DNA from: Croceibacterium ferulae
GTDB lineage: Bacteria; Pseudomonadota; Alphaproteobacteria; Sphingomonadales; Sphingomonadaceae
Direction of reading: 5' to 3'
Assembly (NCBI RefSeq): GCF_003660445.1
Contig: NZ_QZVQ01000004.1
Location: 248,001-312,000 of the forward strand
DNA length: 64,000 nt
The notes beneath the pieces are model-generated. The model did not search any database. It worked only from the letters and a program-made list of their open reading frames with translations, and had not been told where the DNA came from. Each line of letters begins with the position of its first letter. Position 1 is the stretch's first letter. Both the position numbers and the translations under genes were made by a program. This document shows, piece after piece, positions 8,420-17,665 of the stretch.

Positions 8420-9154
8420 ATGCATTTCTACGCCAATCCTGCCCGCTTTCTCGGCATAGCCCGCTGGCTGACGCTGCCCCTGCTGATCGCCGGGCTGGCG
8501 CTGGTTAGCGCTGCCCTGGCCTGGGGCCTGCTGGTGGTGCCGCCGGACCGGCTGATGGGCGAGACGGTGCGCATCCTGTTCGTCCATGTTCCCGCCGCCT
8601 GGCTGGGGATGGGCGGCTGGATGACCATCGCCATCGCCAGCCTGGTCGAACTGGTCTGGCGCCACCCGCTGGCCGCCATCGCGGCGCGGGCCGCGGCCGT
8701 GCCGGGTGCCACCTTTGCCGCCATCTGCCTCGCCACCGGCTCCATTTGGGGCCGCCCGACCTGGGGCACCTGGTGGGTGTGGGACGGGCGGCTGACCTCC
8801 ATGCTGGTGCTGCTGTTCCTGTATCTGGGCTACATCGCCCTGGCCGGGGCAATCGCGCGCGATGGCGCGTCCAGCCGCATCCTGGCGATCTATGGGCTGG
8901 TGGGCGCGATCAACGTGCCCATCATCAATCGCTCGGTCGTGTGGTGGAATTCGCTGCATCAGCCGCCATCCATCACGCTGGGCCGGTCCGCTATAGACGG
9001 CGTGTTCCTGGCCCCGCTGCTGGTGGCCACGCTTGGTTTCTCCCTGCTGTTCGGCGGAGTGGTGCTGGCGCGGATGCGCGCGTTGCTGGCCGATGCGCAG
9101 GCCGAGGCACGCATGCGTCGCCGTGCCGCCGCGCCGGCGAGGGAGTGGGGCTGA
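8420..9154 (+). CDS. ccmC: heme exporter protein CcmC
   Basis: First gene of a cytochrome c maturation (System I) operon. CcmC (244 aa) is an inner-membrane heme-handling protein that loads heme onto CcmE. Six hydrophobic segments are visible, and the tryptophan-rich WWD signature is present in the form WGTWWVWDGRLTS on the periplasmic side. The ATG at 8420 (MHFYANPARF) is preferred over an upstream in-frame start that adds a charged, non-conserved leader. The stop overlaps the ccmD ATG as TGATG. ccmA and ccmB are not in the window. Confidence 0.95.
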   Translation: MHFYANPARFLGIARWLTLPLLIAGLALVSAALAWGLLVVPPDRLMGETVRILFVHVPAAWLGMGGWMTIAIASLVELVWRHPLAAIAARAAAVPGATFAAICLATGSIWGRPTWGTWWVWDGRLTSMLVLLFLYLGYIALAGAIARDGASSRILAIYGLVGAINVPIINRSVVWWNSLHQPPSITLGRSAIDGVFLAPLLVATLGFSLLFGGVVLARMRALLADAQAEARMRRRAAAPAREWG

Positions 9155-9294
9155 TGCGCGAAGGGCTGGACCAATGGAGCTTCGTGCTGGTCGCCTATGC
9201 CGTCGCGGCGCTTGCCACACTGGTGCTGGCGGGCTGGAGCTGGCTGTCCATGCGGCGTGCCGAGCGCCGGCGTGACCGGGCGAAGGGCGGCTGA
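9154..9294 (+). CDS. ccmD: heme exporter protein CcmD
   Basis: 46-aa protein with one transmembrane helix (residues about 9-30) followed by a basic cytosolic tail (RRAERRRDRAKGG). Size, topology and position between ccmC and ccmE match CcmD, which helps release holo-CcmE from the CcmABC complex. It overlaps both neighbours by TGATG junctions, so its translation is coupled. Sequence conservation in this family is low and the call rests mainly on context. Confidence 0.9.
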   Translation: MREGLDQWSFVLVAYAVAALATLVLAGWSWLSMRRAERRRDRAKGG

Positions 9295-9752
9295 TGACCG
9301 CGCTCAAGGCAAAGCATCAGCGGCTGGTGCTGGTGATCGTCGCGCTGGCGGCGCTGATCGGGGCCGGGCTGCTGGCCGCCTGGGCGCTGCGCAATCAGGC
9401 GAGCTACTTCTATGTGCCCAGCGCCATGGTGGACGATCCCCCAGCCACCGGGCAGGCAGTGCGGCTGGGCGGCATGGTGCAGGAGGGATCGTTGCAGACC
9501 GCTGCCGACGGCGTGACCGTCCGCTTCGTGGTGGGCGACGGGCAGGCGCGCGTGCCGGTGCAGTTCAGCGGCATCGTGCCCGACCTGTTCGTCGAAGGGT
9601 CCGGCGTGGTGGCGGAAGGCGCGCTGCGCGCCGACGGCACGTTCCTGGCCACCAACCTGCTGGCCAAGCATGACGAGAACTACATGCCCCGCGAATTGCA
9701 GGACATGAGCCCGGCCGAGGCGCGAGAGACCGTCGCGGAAACGCAGGAGTGA
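9294..9752 (+). CDS. ccmE: heme chaperone CcmE
   Basis: 152-aa periplasmic heme chaperone anchored by an N-terminal transmembrane helix (residues about 10-30). An OB-fold beta-barrel follows, with RLGGMVQEGS, VRFVVGD and VPVQFSGIVPDLF. The segment AKHDENYMP contains the histidine that binds heme covalently in this family. Its start overlaps the ccmD stop, and its stop overlaps the GTG start of ccmF. Confidence 0.95.
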   Translation: MTALKAKHQRLVLVIVALAALIGAGLLAAWALRNQASYFYVPSAMVDDPPATGQAVRLGGMVQEGSLQTAADGVTVRFVVGDGQARVPVQFSGIVPDLFVEGSGVVAEGALRADGTFLATNLLAKHDENYMPRELQDMSPAEARETVAETQE

Positions 9753-11686
9753 TCGCCGAGCTGGGCCTTGCCGCGCTGTGGCTGGCAGCGGCGCTGGCTG
9801 CTTTGCAACTGCTGGGGGGCGCTGTCGCGCTGATGCGTGGCGAGGCGGAGCCGCTCGCCGCGCTGGTCCGCCCGGCGGCGCAGGTGCAGGCGCTGCTATG
9901 CGCCATCGCCTTTGCCGCGCTGCTTTACCTGTTCGCCGTGACCGACCTTTCGGTGGCGCTGGTTGCCGACAATTCGCATTCGGCGAAGCCCGCGATCTTC
10001 AAGCTGGCGGGCACCTGGGGCAATCACGAAGGCTCCATGCTGCTGTGGATCACCGTGATGGCACTGGCCGGCGGGCTGATCGCCTGGGTGGAGCATCGCC
10101 TGCCGGAACGCACGCTGCTGGCGACGCTGGCGGCGCAGGCATTCGTGGGGCTGGGATTCTATGCCTTCCTGCTCGTCTCCTCCAATCCGTTCGCCAGGGC
10201 CGTGCCTGCGCCGCCGGAGGGCGCGGGGCTGAACCCGCTGCTGCAGGATATCGGCCTCGCCCTGCATCCGCCGGTGCTTTACTGCGGCTATGTCGGCCTG
10301 TCGGTGGCGTTCTCCTTCGCGGTCGGCGCGTTGCTGACGCGCGAGGTGACGCCCGCCTTTGCCCGCGTGATGCGCCCCTGGGTGCTGGGCGCGTGGGTGG
10401 CGCTGACGCTGGGCATCACCGCCGGTTCGTACTGGGCTTATTACGAGTTGGGCTGGGGCGGCTGGTGGTTCTGGGATCCGGTGGAGAACGCATCGCTGAT
10501 GCCGTGGCTGGCGGCGACCGCGCTGCTCCATTCGGCGGGCGTGCTGGCGGCGCGTGATGCGCTGCGCACCTGGACGCTGATGCTGGGCGTGGTGGCTTTC
10601 TCCATGAGCATGATCGGCACCTTCCTGGTGCGGTCGGGCATCCTGACCAGCGTCCATGCCTTTGCGGTCGATCCGGAACGCGGCACCTTCATCCTGGCGC
10701 TGCTGACGCTGTATATCGGCGGTGCGCTGGCGCTGTTCGCCCTGCGCGCCGGCACGGTGGCGGAAGGTGAGCGGTTCGCGGCGGTCAGCCGGGAAGGGGG
10801 GCTGGTGATCAACAATGTCGCGCTGTCCGCCATCCTGGGCATCGTGCTGCTGGGCACGCTCTATCCCTTGCTGACGGAGGCGTTGGGCTTCCGTGTCTCC
10901 GTCGGGCCACCGTACTTCAACCCCATGGGCGCGATCTTCTTCCTGCCCATGATGGCGGTGCTCGCCATAGGCCCGCTGCTGCGCTGGCGGCAGGACCGGC
11001 TGGCGCGCGTCCGCTGGCAGATGGTCGCGGTCGCCGCTGCCTTCGCGGCCGCGCTGCTGGCGGCGTGGCTGCTGGCGGGCATCGCGCTGCTGCCGCTGCT
11101 GGGCATGGCGCTGGCCGCCGCGGTGGCGGTGGGCAGCGTGCTGCCGCTCGCCCGCCGGCGGCTGACCCGTGCGCCGTTGACCCTGTGGGGCATGGTGCTG
11201 GCGCATCTGGGCGTGGCGGTGGCGGTGTTCGGCATGGCGGCCGACAGCGCCTTCACCACCGAACGGCTGGTTGCGCTGCGCACGGGCGAGCAGACAAGCG
11301 TGGGGCCGTGGCAGGTGACGCTGGCGGGCGTGGAGCCGGTCGCCGGCCCGAACTGGACCGCGTTGAGCGCGACGTTGCAGGTCGCCTATGCCGGTGGCGC
11401 ATCCGTGCCGATCGAACCGCAGGCGCGCAGCTTCTGGGCGCCGGCGCAGCAGACCAGCGAAAGCGCGCTGCTGACGCGCTGGAACGGGCAGCTTTACGCG
11501 GTGGTCGGCGGGCAAGCTCCCGGCGACGGGGCCGAGCGGTGGCAGCTGCGGCTGTGGTGGAAGCCGTTCGTCACCTGCATCTGGTATGGCGGCGGGCTGA
11601 TCGCGCTGGGTGGCCTGCTGGCGCTGATCGGCCATGTGGTGGGCGACCTGCGCCGCCGGCGCCGCTGGCGGGAGGCGCGGGCGTGA
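9749..11686 (+). CDS. ccmF: heme lyase CcmF
   Basis: 645-aa polytopic membrane protein that attaches heme from CcmE to apocytochrome c. The WWD motif reads WGGWWFWDPVENASLMPW, and conserved HPP-type sequence (ALHPPVLYCGY) is present. About 14-15 hydrophobic helices can be counted, with a periplasmic domain near the C-terminus. Translation begins with GTG at 9749 inside the ccmE stop (GTGA). The ccmG start overlaps its own stop in the same way. Confidence 0.96.
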   Translation: MIAELGLAALWLAAALAALQLLGGAVALMRGEAEPLAALVRPAAQVQALLCAIAFAALLYLFAVTDLSVALVADNSHSAKPAIFKLAGTWGNHEGSMLLWITVMALAGGLIAWVEHRLPERTLLATLAAQAFVGLGFYAFLLVSSNPFARAVPAPPEGAGLNPLLQDIGLALHPPVLYCGYVGLSVAFSFAVGALLTREVTPAFARVMRPWVLGAWVALTLGITAGSYWAYYELGWGGWWFWDPVENASLMPWLAATALLHSAGVLAARDALRTWTLMLGVVAFSMSMIGTFLVRSGILTSVHAFAVDPERGTFILALLTLYIGGALALFALRAGTVAEGERFAAVSREGGLVINNVALSAILGIVLLGTLYPLLTEALGFRVSVGPPYFNPMGAIFFLPMMAVLAIGPLLRWRQDRLARVRWQMVAVAAAFAAALLAAWLLAGIALLPLLGMALAAAVAVGSVLPLARRRLTRAPLTLWGMVLAHLGVAVAVFGMAADSAFTTERLVALRTGEQTSVGPWQVTLAGVEPVAGPNWTALSATLQVAYAGGASVPIEPQARSFWAPAQQTSESALLTRWNGQLYAVVGGQAPGDGAERWQLRLWWKPFVTCIWYGGGLIALGGLLALIGHVVGDLRRRRRWREARA

Positions 11687-12219
11687 TCCGCTGGCGCCTG
11701 TGGCTGTGGCTGCCCCTGCTGGCGATCGCGCTGCTGTTCGGCCTGTTCGCGCTGCAGCTGAGCCGGCCGAAGGACGAATTCGTCCGCTCCGCCCTGATTG
11801 GCCAGCCGCTGCCGACGTTCAGCCTGAAGCCGGCGTTGCCCGGTCAGCCGCCGCTCGCCAATACCGACTTCGCTGATGGCAAGCCGCGCCTGCTGAACGT
11901 GTTCGCCAGCTGGTGCGTGCCCTGCGCGGCGGAGGCGCCGCAATTGGCCGCGTTGCAGGCCGGCGGGGCGGAGATCGTCGCCGTGGCGATCCGTGATACG
12001 CCGGACGATGTCGCGGCCTTCCTGGATGCTTATGGCAATCCTTTCAGTCGCATCGGCGCCGACCCTTACAGCCAACTGCAGATCGCGCTCGGCTCCTCCG
12101 GCGTGCCGGAAACCTTCGTGATCGACGGCACCGGCGTGATCCGCCACCAGCACATCGGCGACATCCGCGCAGAGGACGTGCCGCGGCTGCTGGACGAATT
12201 GCGGGAGGCCGGCGAGTGA
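11683..12219 (+). CDS. ccmG: thiol:disulfide interchange protein CcmG/DsbE
   Basis: 178-aa membrane-anchored thioredoxin-fold protein. An N-terminal helix (residues 5-25) is followed by a TlpA/ResA-like domain with the redox motif WCVPC (77-81) and the conserved cis-proline loop GVPETF. It keeps apocytochrome haem-binding cysteines reduced. The GTG start at 11683 overlaps the ccmF stop by four bases. Confidence 0.95.
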   Translation: MIRWRLWLWLPLLAIALLFGLFALQLSRPKDEFVRSALIGQPLPTFSLKPALPGQPPLANTDFADGKPRLLNVFASWCVPCAAEAPQLAALQAGGAEIVAVAIRDTPDDVAAFLDAYGNPFSRIGADPYSQLQIALGSSGVPETFVIDGTGVIRHQHIGDIRAEDVPRLLDELREAGE

Positions 12220-12623
12220 GATTGCTGCTGGCCCTCCTGCTGGCGCTGCTGCCGGTCGCTGCCCAGGCGCAGGACGGCCTGCCGCCGGCGCCTTACGCCT
12301 ATCGCCAGCTGGACGACCCCGGGCTGGAGCAGCAGGCGCGGGATCTGATGGACACCTTGCGCTGCCTCACCTGCCAGAGCCAGTCGATCGCCGACAGCGA
12401 CGCGCCGATGGCCGGTGACATGCGCCATCAGGTGCGCACGCGCCTCGCGGCCGGCGAGACGCCGGAGGAGGTGCGCGGCTGGCTGATTGCCCGCTATGGC
12501 GATTACATCAGCTACCGCCCCGCGCCCGGCGCCACGACCTGGCCGCTCTTCGCCATACCGGTGCTGCTGCTGGTGGTGGCGGTGCTGGTGATCGCGCGCC
12601 GCCTGCGGGGGCGGGGCCGGTGA
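12216..12623 (+). CDS. ccmH: cytochrome c maturation protein CcmH (CcmL type)
   Basis: 135-aa protein with a signal peptide (residues 1-19, ending AQAQ), a periplasmic three-helix domain carrying RCLTCQSQ (Cys50, Cys53), and a C-terminal transmembrane helix. It is the short CcmH/CycL form that exchanges disulfides with apocytochrome c. The GTG start lies within the ccmG stop (GTGA). Confidence 0.94.
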   Translation: MRLLLALLLALLPVAAQAQDGLPPAPYAYRQLDDPGLEQQARDLMDTLRCLTCQSQSIADSDAPMAGDMRHQVRTRLAAGETPEEVRGWLIARYGDYISYRPAPGATTWPLFAIPVLLLVVAVLVIARRLRGRGR

Positions 12624-13315
12624 GCTGGGTGCTGGTCATCGCGCTCGCGGCGGCGGCACTGGCGCTGGCTGTGCTGGTGCTGCGGATCGGGCGCGGCGCC
12701 ATCGCCGCCTTCGCCGCCGCCCTGGCGCTGGGGCTGGCCGGCTATGCCCTGCAGGCGCGTCCCGACGTTCCGGCCGCGCCGGCCGCCGGCATTGCCCTGC
12801 GACCTGCACCGGGACAGGAATGGCGCGCCTTGCGTCAGGAGATGATCGGGTGGGAAGCCCGCTCCGACGCGCGGACGCTGATCACCGCCGATGCCTTCGC
12901 CGCGCGTGGCGATTACGTGACCGCCGCCGGTCTGCTGCGGATCGCCGTGCAGGAAGACCCGCGTGATGGAGAAGCATGGCTGGCGCTGGCCAACAGCCTG
13001 GTGGAACATGCGGACGGCCTGCTGACCGCACCCGCCCGGCTGGCCTATGCCCGCGCCGCCGCGCAGCCCGGCACCGCGCTGGCCGCCGGATACTTCCTGG
13101 GCCTCAACCAGTTGCGAGGCGGAGACATCATCGTGGGGCGGGAGACCTGGGTGGCGACGCTGGCCGGGGTGCCGCCGGTGACGGCGGAGCAGGCCGCCGG
13201 TCGGGCAGCCGAGGGTGCCGATGCGCGGGTCTTGCTGGTGGAGCGGCTGGACCGGCTGGACCAGTTGCTCGCCGCCGCCCTGCAGGCGCAGCAGGTAGCT
13301 CCAGAGCGGCAGTGA
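12620..13315 (+). CDS. ccmI: cytochrome c biogenesis protein CcmI-like (TPR)
   Basis: 231-aa protein with two N-terminal transmembrane helices and a periplasmic helical domain with TPR character (residues about 85-190, [24 protein letters not shown]). It fits the CcmI/CycH role of capturing apocytochrome. It is shorter than the E. coli fused CcmH, since the CcmL part is the separate gene upstream. GTG start in a four-base overlap. It closes the seven-gene operon; kup follows after 136 bases. Confidence 0.88.
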   Translation: MSWVLVIALAAAALALAVLVLRIGRGAIAAFAAALALGLAGYALQARPDVPAAPAAGIALRPAPGQEWRALRQEMIGWEARSDARTLITADAFAARGDYVTAAGLLRIAVQEDPRDGEAWLALANSLVEHADGLLTAPARLAYARAAAQPGTALAAGYFLGLNQLRGGDIIVGRETWVATLAGVPPVTAEQAAGRAAEGADARVLLVERLDRLDQLLAAALQAQQVAPERQ

Positions 13316-13451
13316 TGCAGCCGGGCGGCAACGGAACAACTTGCCGCAGCGCACATTGCAGCGCTGTGAACGGGCTGCTAAGCGCGCCGCTTGTTCGTGC
13401 CGGGGCATGGTGTCCGGCCGTATCCTGCGTCTATTCGAGGGACCGCACGCC

Positions 13452-15398
13452 TTGAGCGCCATCGACGGGGAAGAGCGCACCTCCGCCAAGCTGAAGCTTG
13501 CGGTCGGCGCTGTCGGCATCGTCTTCGGCGATATCGGCACCAGCCCGCTTTACGCCTTTCGCGAAACCTTCGTCGGCCCGCACAAGCTGACGATCGATGA
13601 CGCGCATATCCTGGGCGTGGTCAGCCTGATCTTCTGGTCGATGACGCTGATCGTCTCCATCCAGTATGTCTCGCTGCTGATGCGGGCCGACAACAAGGGG
13701 CAGGGCGGCACGCTGGCGCTGGTCACGCTGATCAGCCGGCATATCGGCGAATCCCGCTGGCACTGGATCACGCTGATGCTGGCGGTGTTCGCGACGGCGC
13801 TGTTCTTCGGCGATTGCATGATCACCCCCGCCGTGTCGGTGCTGTCTGCGGTGGAGGGGCTGACGGTGGTGCAGCGCGGGCTCAGCCCGTTCGTCATCCC
13901 CATCGCGCTGGTGATGCTGGTGGCGCTGTTCTTCATCCAGAAGCGCGGCACGGCGCGTATCGGCCTGCTGTTCGCGCCGATCATGCTGGTGTATTTCCTC
14001 ACTCTGGCGGTGCTGGGGGTCGGTCACATCTTCCGGGCCCCGGAAGTGCTGGTGGCGCTGAACCCGTGGTATGCGGTGCAGTTCTTCATGCTGGATGGCT
14101 GGCTCGCCTTCCTGGCGCTCGGCTCCGTGGTGCTGGCGGTGACCGGTTCGGAAGCGCTGTACACCGACATGGGCCATTTCGGCCGCGGGCCGATGCGCCT
14201 GTCATGGTTCGGCTTCGTGATGCCGGCGCTGCTGCTCAACTATTTCGGGCAGGGCGCGATGATCATGGGCATGGGCGATGCCGCCGCGGCGGATGCCATC
14301 CGCAATCCGTTCTTCGTGATGGCCCCAGAAGTGCTGCGCCTGCCGCTGGTGCTGCTGGCCGCCGCCGCCGCCTTTATCGCCAGCCAGGCCGTAATTTCGG
14401 GGGCATTCTCGGTCACGCACCAGGCGGTGCAGCTGGGGTACATTCCGCGGCTGACAATCCAGCATACCAGCCAGCAGCACCAGGGGCAGATCTACATCCC
14501 GCTGGTGAACTGGACGCTGTGCATCGCGGTGATCCTGCTGGTGCTGTTCTTCCGCAACTCGTCCAACCTCGCCTCCGCCTATGGCATCGCGGTGACCGGG
14601 GCGATGCTGATCGACACCTGCCTGCTGGCGGTGCTGCTGTTCGCGGTGTGGAAGTGGAAGTGGTATTTCTGGGTGCCGGTCGCCGTTCTGTTCCTGGTGG
14701 TGGACGGCGCCTACTTCCTTGCCAATGCGACCAAGATCCCCAGCGGCGGCTGGTTTCCGTTGCTGGTGGGCGCGGTCGCCTTCATCCTGCTGACCACCTG
14801 GTCGAAGGGGCGGCGCCTGATGCGTGCGCGCATGGCGGAGGTCAGCCTGCCGCTCGCCATCTTCGCCAAGAGCGCGCGCAATTCCACCGCGCGGGTGCCG
14901 GGGACGGCCATCTTCATGCATTCGGGTGCCAGCGGCACGCCATCGGCGCTGCTGCACAACATCAAGCACAACAAGGTGCTGCACGAACGCGTGGTGGTGC
15001 TGACCGTGCAGATCGCGGATATCCCGTTCGTGGACGATGCCGAACGCTTCGACATCACCGAACATGGTGACGGCTTCTATTCCGTGCAGCTGCGTTATGG
15101 CTTCATGCAGGAAACCGACGTGCCGGCCGCGCTGAAGGCGATCAGCCGCGCCAAGAAGGGTGACGACTACGTCGAGCCCGCGCCGCACAAGATCGAGATC
15201 GGCGGCGGCCCGTTCGAGATGATCCAGACCAGCTTCTTCCTTTCGCGCCAGACGCTGCTGTCGGCGGAGACACCCGGCATGGCGATCTGGCGCGAACGGC
15301 TGTTCGCCTGGATGATGCGCAACGCGGCAACGCCCATGCAATTCTTCAACCTGCCGACCAATCGCGTGGTGGAACTGGGCAGCCAGGTGGAGATCTAG
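13452..15398 (+). CDS. kup: potassium uptake protein Kup
   Basis: KUP/HAK/KT-family potassium:proton symporter. The N-terminal signature [19 protein letters not shown] is diagnostic. Twelve hydrophobic segments span roughly the first 430 residues and a hydrophilic cytosolic C-terminal domain follows. I chose TTG at 13452 ([15 protein letters not shown], 648 aa) because it gives a family-like N-terminus with a GAGGGA element upstream. ATG at 13407 would add 15 residues and remains possible. The start region shares an 18-19-base motif with the start of the next gene at 15486. Confidence 0.92.
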   Translation: MSAIDGEERTSAKLKLAVGAVGIVFGDIGTSPLYAFRETFVGPHKLTIDDAHILGVVSLIFWSMTLIVSIQYVSLLMRADNKGQGGTLALVTLISRHIGESRWHWITLMLAVFATALFFGDCMITPAVSVLSAVEGLTVVQRGLSPFVIPIALVMLVALFFIQKRGTARIGLLFAPIMLVYFLTLAVLGVGHIFRAPEVLVALNPWYAVQFFMLDGWLAFLALGSVVLAVTGSEALYTDMGHFGRGPMRLSWFGFVMPALLLNYFGQGAMIMGMGDAAAADAIRNPFFVMAPEVLRLPLVLLAAAAAFIASQAVISGAFSVTHQAVQLGYIPRLTIQHTSQQHQGQIYIPLVNWTLCIAVILLVLFFRNSSNLASAYGIAVTGAMLIDTCLLAVLLFAVWKWKWYFWVPVAVLFLVVDGAYFLANATKIPSGGWFPLLVGAVAFILLTTWSKGRRLMRARMAEVSLPLAIFAKSARNSTARVPGTAIFMHSGASGTPSALLHNIKHNKVLHERVVVLTVQIADIPFVDDAERFDITEHGDGFYSVQLRYGFMQETDVPAALKAISRAKKGDDYVEPAPHKIEIGGGPFEMIQTSFFLSRQTLLSAETPGMAIWRERLFAWMMRNAATPMQFFNLPTNRVVELGSQVEI

Positions 15399-15485
15399 CC
15401 GCCCGGCGGGGTCACCAGCCCCCTTTGCACGTCCACCGCACCCGGCTACGGTCCTGTTATTGCAACAGAACACGGGACCGCACCT

Positions 15486-17609
15486 TTGAGCCTTTCCCTC
15501 CTTGCCGCCGCCACCATGATGACCCCGTTGCCGGCGCCGGCCTACCCCCAGACCGCCACGGTCGAGACGAGCGAGGAGATCTTCGGCGAGACCATTGCCG
15601 ATCCGTATCGCTGGCTGGAGAACGACGTCCGCAACGATCCGGCGGTGGCGCAGTGGGTCGAGCAGCAGAATGCCGTGACGCAGGCCTACCTGAACCAGCT
15701 GCCCGGCCGGGGGGAGCTGGCGCAGCGGATCGCGCAGCTGACCGACTTCCAGCGTATCTCCACGCCGATGGAGCGCGGTGGACGCTACTTCCACACCAGC
15801 AATAGCGGGCTGCAGAACCAGTCGCCGCTATATGTGCGCGACGGCCTGAATGCGGAGCCGCGCCTGCTGCTGGATCCGAACAGCTGGGCGAACGATGGCG
15901 CCACCGCGCTGGCCGACTGGGCGCCGTCGCCTGATGGCAGCCGGCTGCTCTATGCGGTGCAGGATGGCGGCACGGACTGGCGCATCATCCGCGCGCTGGA
16001 CGTGACGACGGGCGAGACGCTGGCGGACGAGGTCCGCTGGGCCAAGTTCACGGGCCTGGCTTGGGTCGGCAATGACGGTTTCCTGTATTCCCGCTTCCCG
16101 GAGCCGGAGGCGGGGCAGAACTTCCAGGCGCTGAACTACAACCAGGCGGTCTATTACCACCGCCTCGGCACGCCGCAGAGCGAGGACCAGCAGGTCTTCG
16201 CGACGCCCGACCATCCAGAGCGCGGGCACGGCGTCAGCGTCACCGCCGACGGCAAGTGGGCGATCGTCACGTCCTCGCTCGGCACCGATGCCAAGTACGA
16301 GGTGCACGCGATCGACCTATCGGCGCGCGACAGCAAGGGCTGGCAGGCGGTGCCTCTGGTCACCGGGTTCGAGAATGCCTGGTCGCTGATCGACGGCGTC
16401 GGCGACCGGCTGTGGTTCAGCACCAACCAGGACGCGCCGATGTACCGGGTGGTGGCGGTGGACATGAACAATGTCACCGCTGCCGCCCCGCCGCAGTGGC
16501 AGCCGGTCATTGCCGAGCGCGACAGCGTGATCGAATTTGCCACCCTGGTCGGCGAGCGGCTGATCGTGTCCTATCTGGAAGACGCCAAGTCCGCCGCGCT
16601 GGTGTTCGACCGGCAGGGGAACGAGCAGTCCCGGATCGAGCTGCCCGGCATCGGATCGCTGGGCGGCATCAGCGGGGAGCCGGGCAAGGACGAGGCGTTC
16701 TACGTCTACTCGTCCTTCAACCAGCCGGCCGCGATCAACCGCCTGACCGTCAGCACGCTGGCCAGCGAGCCGTTCTTCCAGCCGCGCCTGACCTTCCAGC
16801 CGGACGACTTCGTGGTGGAGCAGCGCTTCTACCAGTCGAAGGATGGCACACGCGTGCCGATGTTCCTGATGCGGCGCAAGGACGTGGCCGCCAGCGGCCA
16901 GCCGGTGCCGACGCTGCTGTACGGCTACGGCGGGTTCGACATCTCCCTGACGCCGGGCTTCGCCGCCAGCCGGCTGGCCTGGGTCGAGGCGGGCGGTGCC
17001 TATGCGCTGGCCAACATCCGCGGTGGCGGTGAGTATGGCAAGGCGTGGCACGATGGCGGGCGGCTGGCCAACAAGCAGAACGTGTTCGACGACTTCATCG
17101 CCGCGGGCGAGTTCCTGAAGGCGGAAGGCGTCACCACAAAGGACGGTCTGGCCATTCAGGGCGGATCCAATGGCGGCCTGCTGGTGGGCGCGGTGGTCAA
17201 CCAGCGGCCCGACCTGTTCGCCGCAGGCAATGCCGCGGTGGGCGTGATGGACATGCTGCGTTTCGATCGCTGGACGGCGGGCCGGTATTGGGTGGACGAT
17301 TACGGCCACCCTGACCAGGAGGCGGATTTCCGCACCCTGCGCGCCTACAGCCCGCTGCATAACATCCGCAACAACACCTCCTACCCGGCGCTTCTGGTGA
17401 CCACGGCCGACACGGATGACCGCGTGGTGCCGGGGCACAGCTTCAAGTACACTGCCGCGCTGCAGGCGGCAGGTCTGGGGCCGCGGCCGCAGCTGATCCG
17501 GATCGAGACGCGTGCGGGCCATGGCGCCGGCAAACCGACCGACAAGGCCATCGCGGAAGGCGCCGACATCCTGGCCTTCCTGGCACACTGGACCGGCCTG
17601 GAGCTGTAA
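15486..17609 (+). CDS. prolyl oligopeptidase family serine peptidase (S9A)
   Basis: 707-aa prolyl endopeptidase. A short hydrophobic N-terminus (LSLLAAATMM) suggests export to the periplasm, with a beta-propeller (residues about 80-420) and a C-terminal alpha/beta-hydrolase domain. Catalytic residues are visible: Ser561 in GGSNGG, Asp in TADTDDRVV and His in RAGHGAGKP. It cleaves short peptides after proline. Translation appears to start at TTG 15486; later ATG codons around residue 11-12 would cut into the putative signal sequence. Confidence 0.93.
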   Translation: MSLSLLAAATMMTPLPAPAYPQTATVETSEEIFGETIADPYRWLENDVRNDPAVAQWVEQQNAVTQAYLNQLPGRGELAQRIAQLTDFQRISTPMERGGRYFHTSNSGLQNQSPLYVRDGLNAEPRLLLDPNSWANDGATALADWAPSPDGSRLLYAVQDGGTDWRIIRALDVTTGETLADEVRWAKFTGLAWVGNDGFLYSRFPEPEAGQNFQALNYNQAVYYHRLGTPQSEDQQVFATPDHPERGHGVSVTADGKWAIVTSSLGTDAKYEVHAIDLSARDSKGWQAVPLVTGFENAWSLIDGVGDRLWFSTNQDAPMYRVVAVDMNNVTAAAPPQWQPVIAERDSVIEFATLVGERLIVSYLEDAKSAALVFDRQGNEQSRIELPGIGSLGGISGEPGKDEAFYVYSSFNQPAAINRLTVSTLASEPFFQPRLTFQPDDFVVEQRFYQSKDGTRVPMFLMRRKDVAASGQPVPTLLYGYGGFDISLTPGFAASRLAWVEAGGAYALANIRGGGEYGKAWHDGGRLANKQNVFDDFIAAGEFLKAEGVTTKDGLAIQGGSNGGLLVGAVVNQRPDLFAAGNAAVGVMDMLRFDRWTAGRYWVDDYGHPDQEADFRTLRAYSPLHNIRNNTSYPALLVTTADTDDRVVPGHSFKYTAALQAAGLGPRPQLIRIETRAGHGAGKPTDKAIAEGADILAFLAHWTGLEL

Positions 17610-17665
17610 GCGCAACCAACTCGGCCGCTTGCGCATTTCCACTGCAGAGCAGGGGGAGGGCGTGA

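Noticed and set aside
9896-11635. Minus-strand open frame of 579 codons opposite ccmF
   Set aside because: Low-complexity Gln/Arg-rich translation with no motif; the plus strand has the CcmF WWD motif and coupled neighbours.
17610-17634. Terminator after the prolyl oligopeptidase (GCGCAA...TTGCGC)
   Set aside because: Only a 6-bp stem with a 13-base loop and no T-run; too weak to list.
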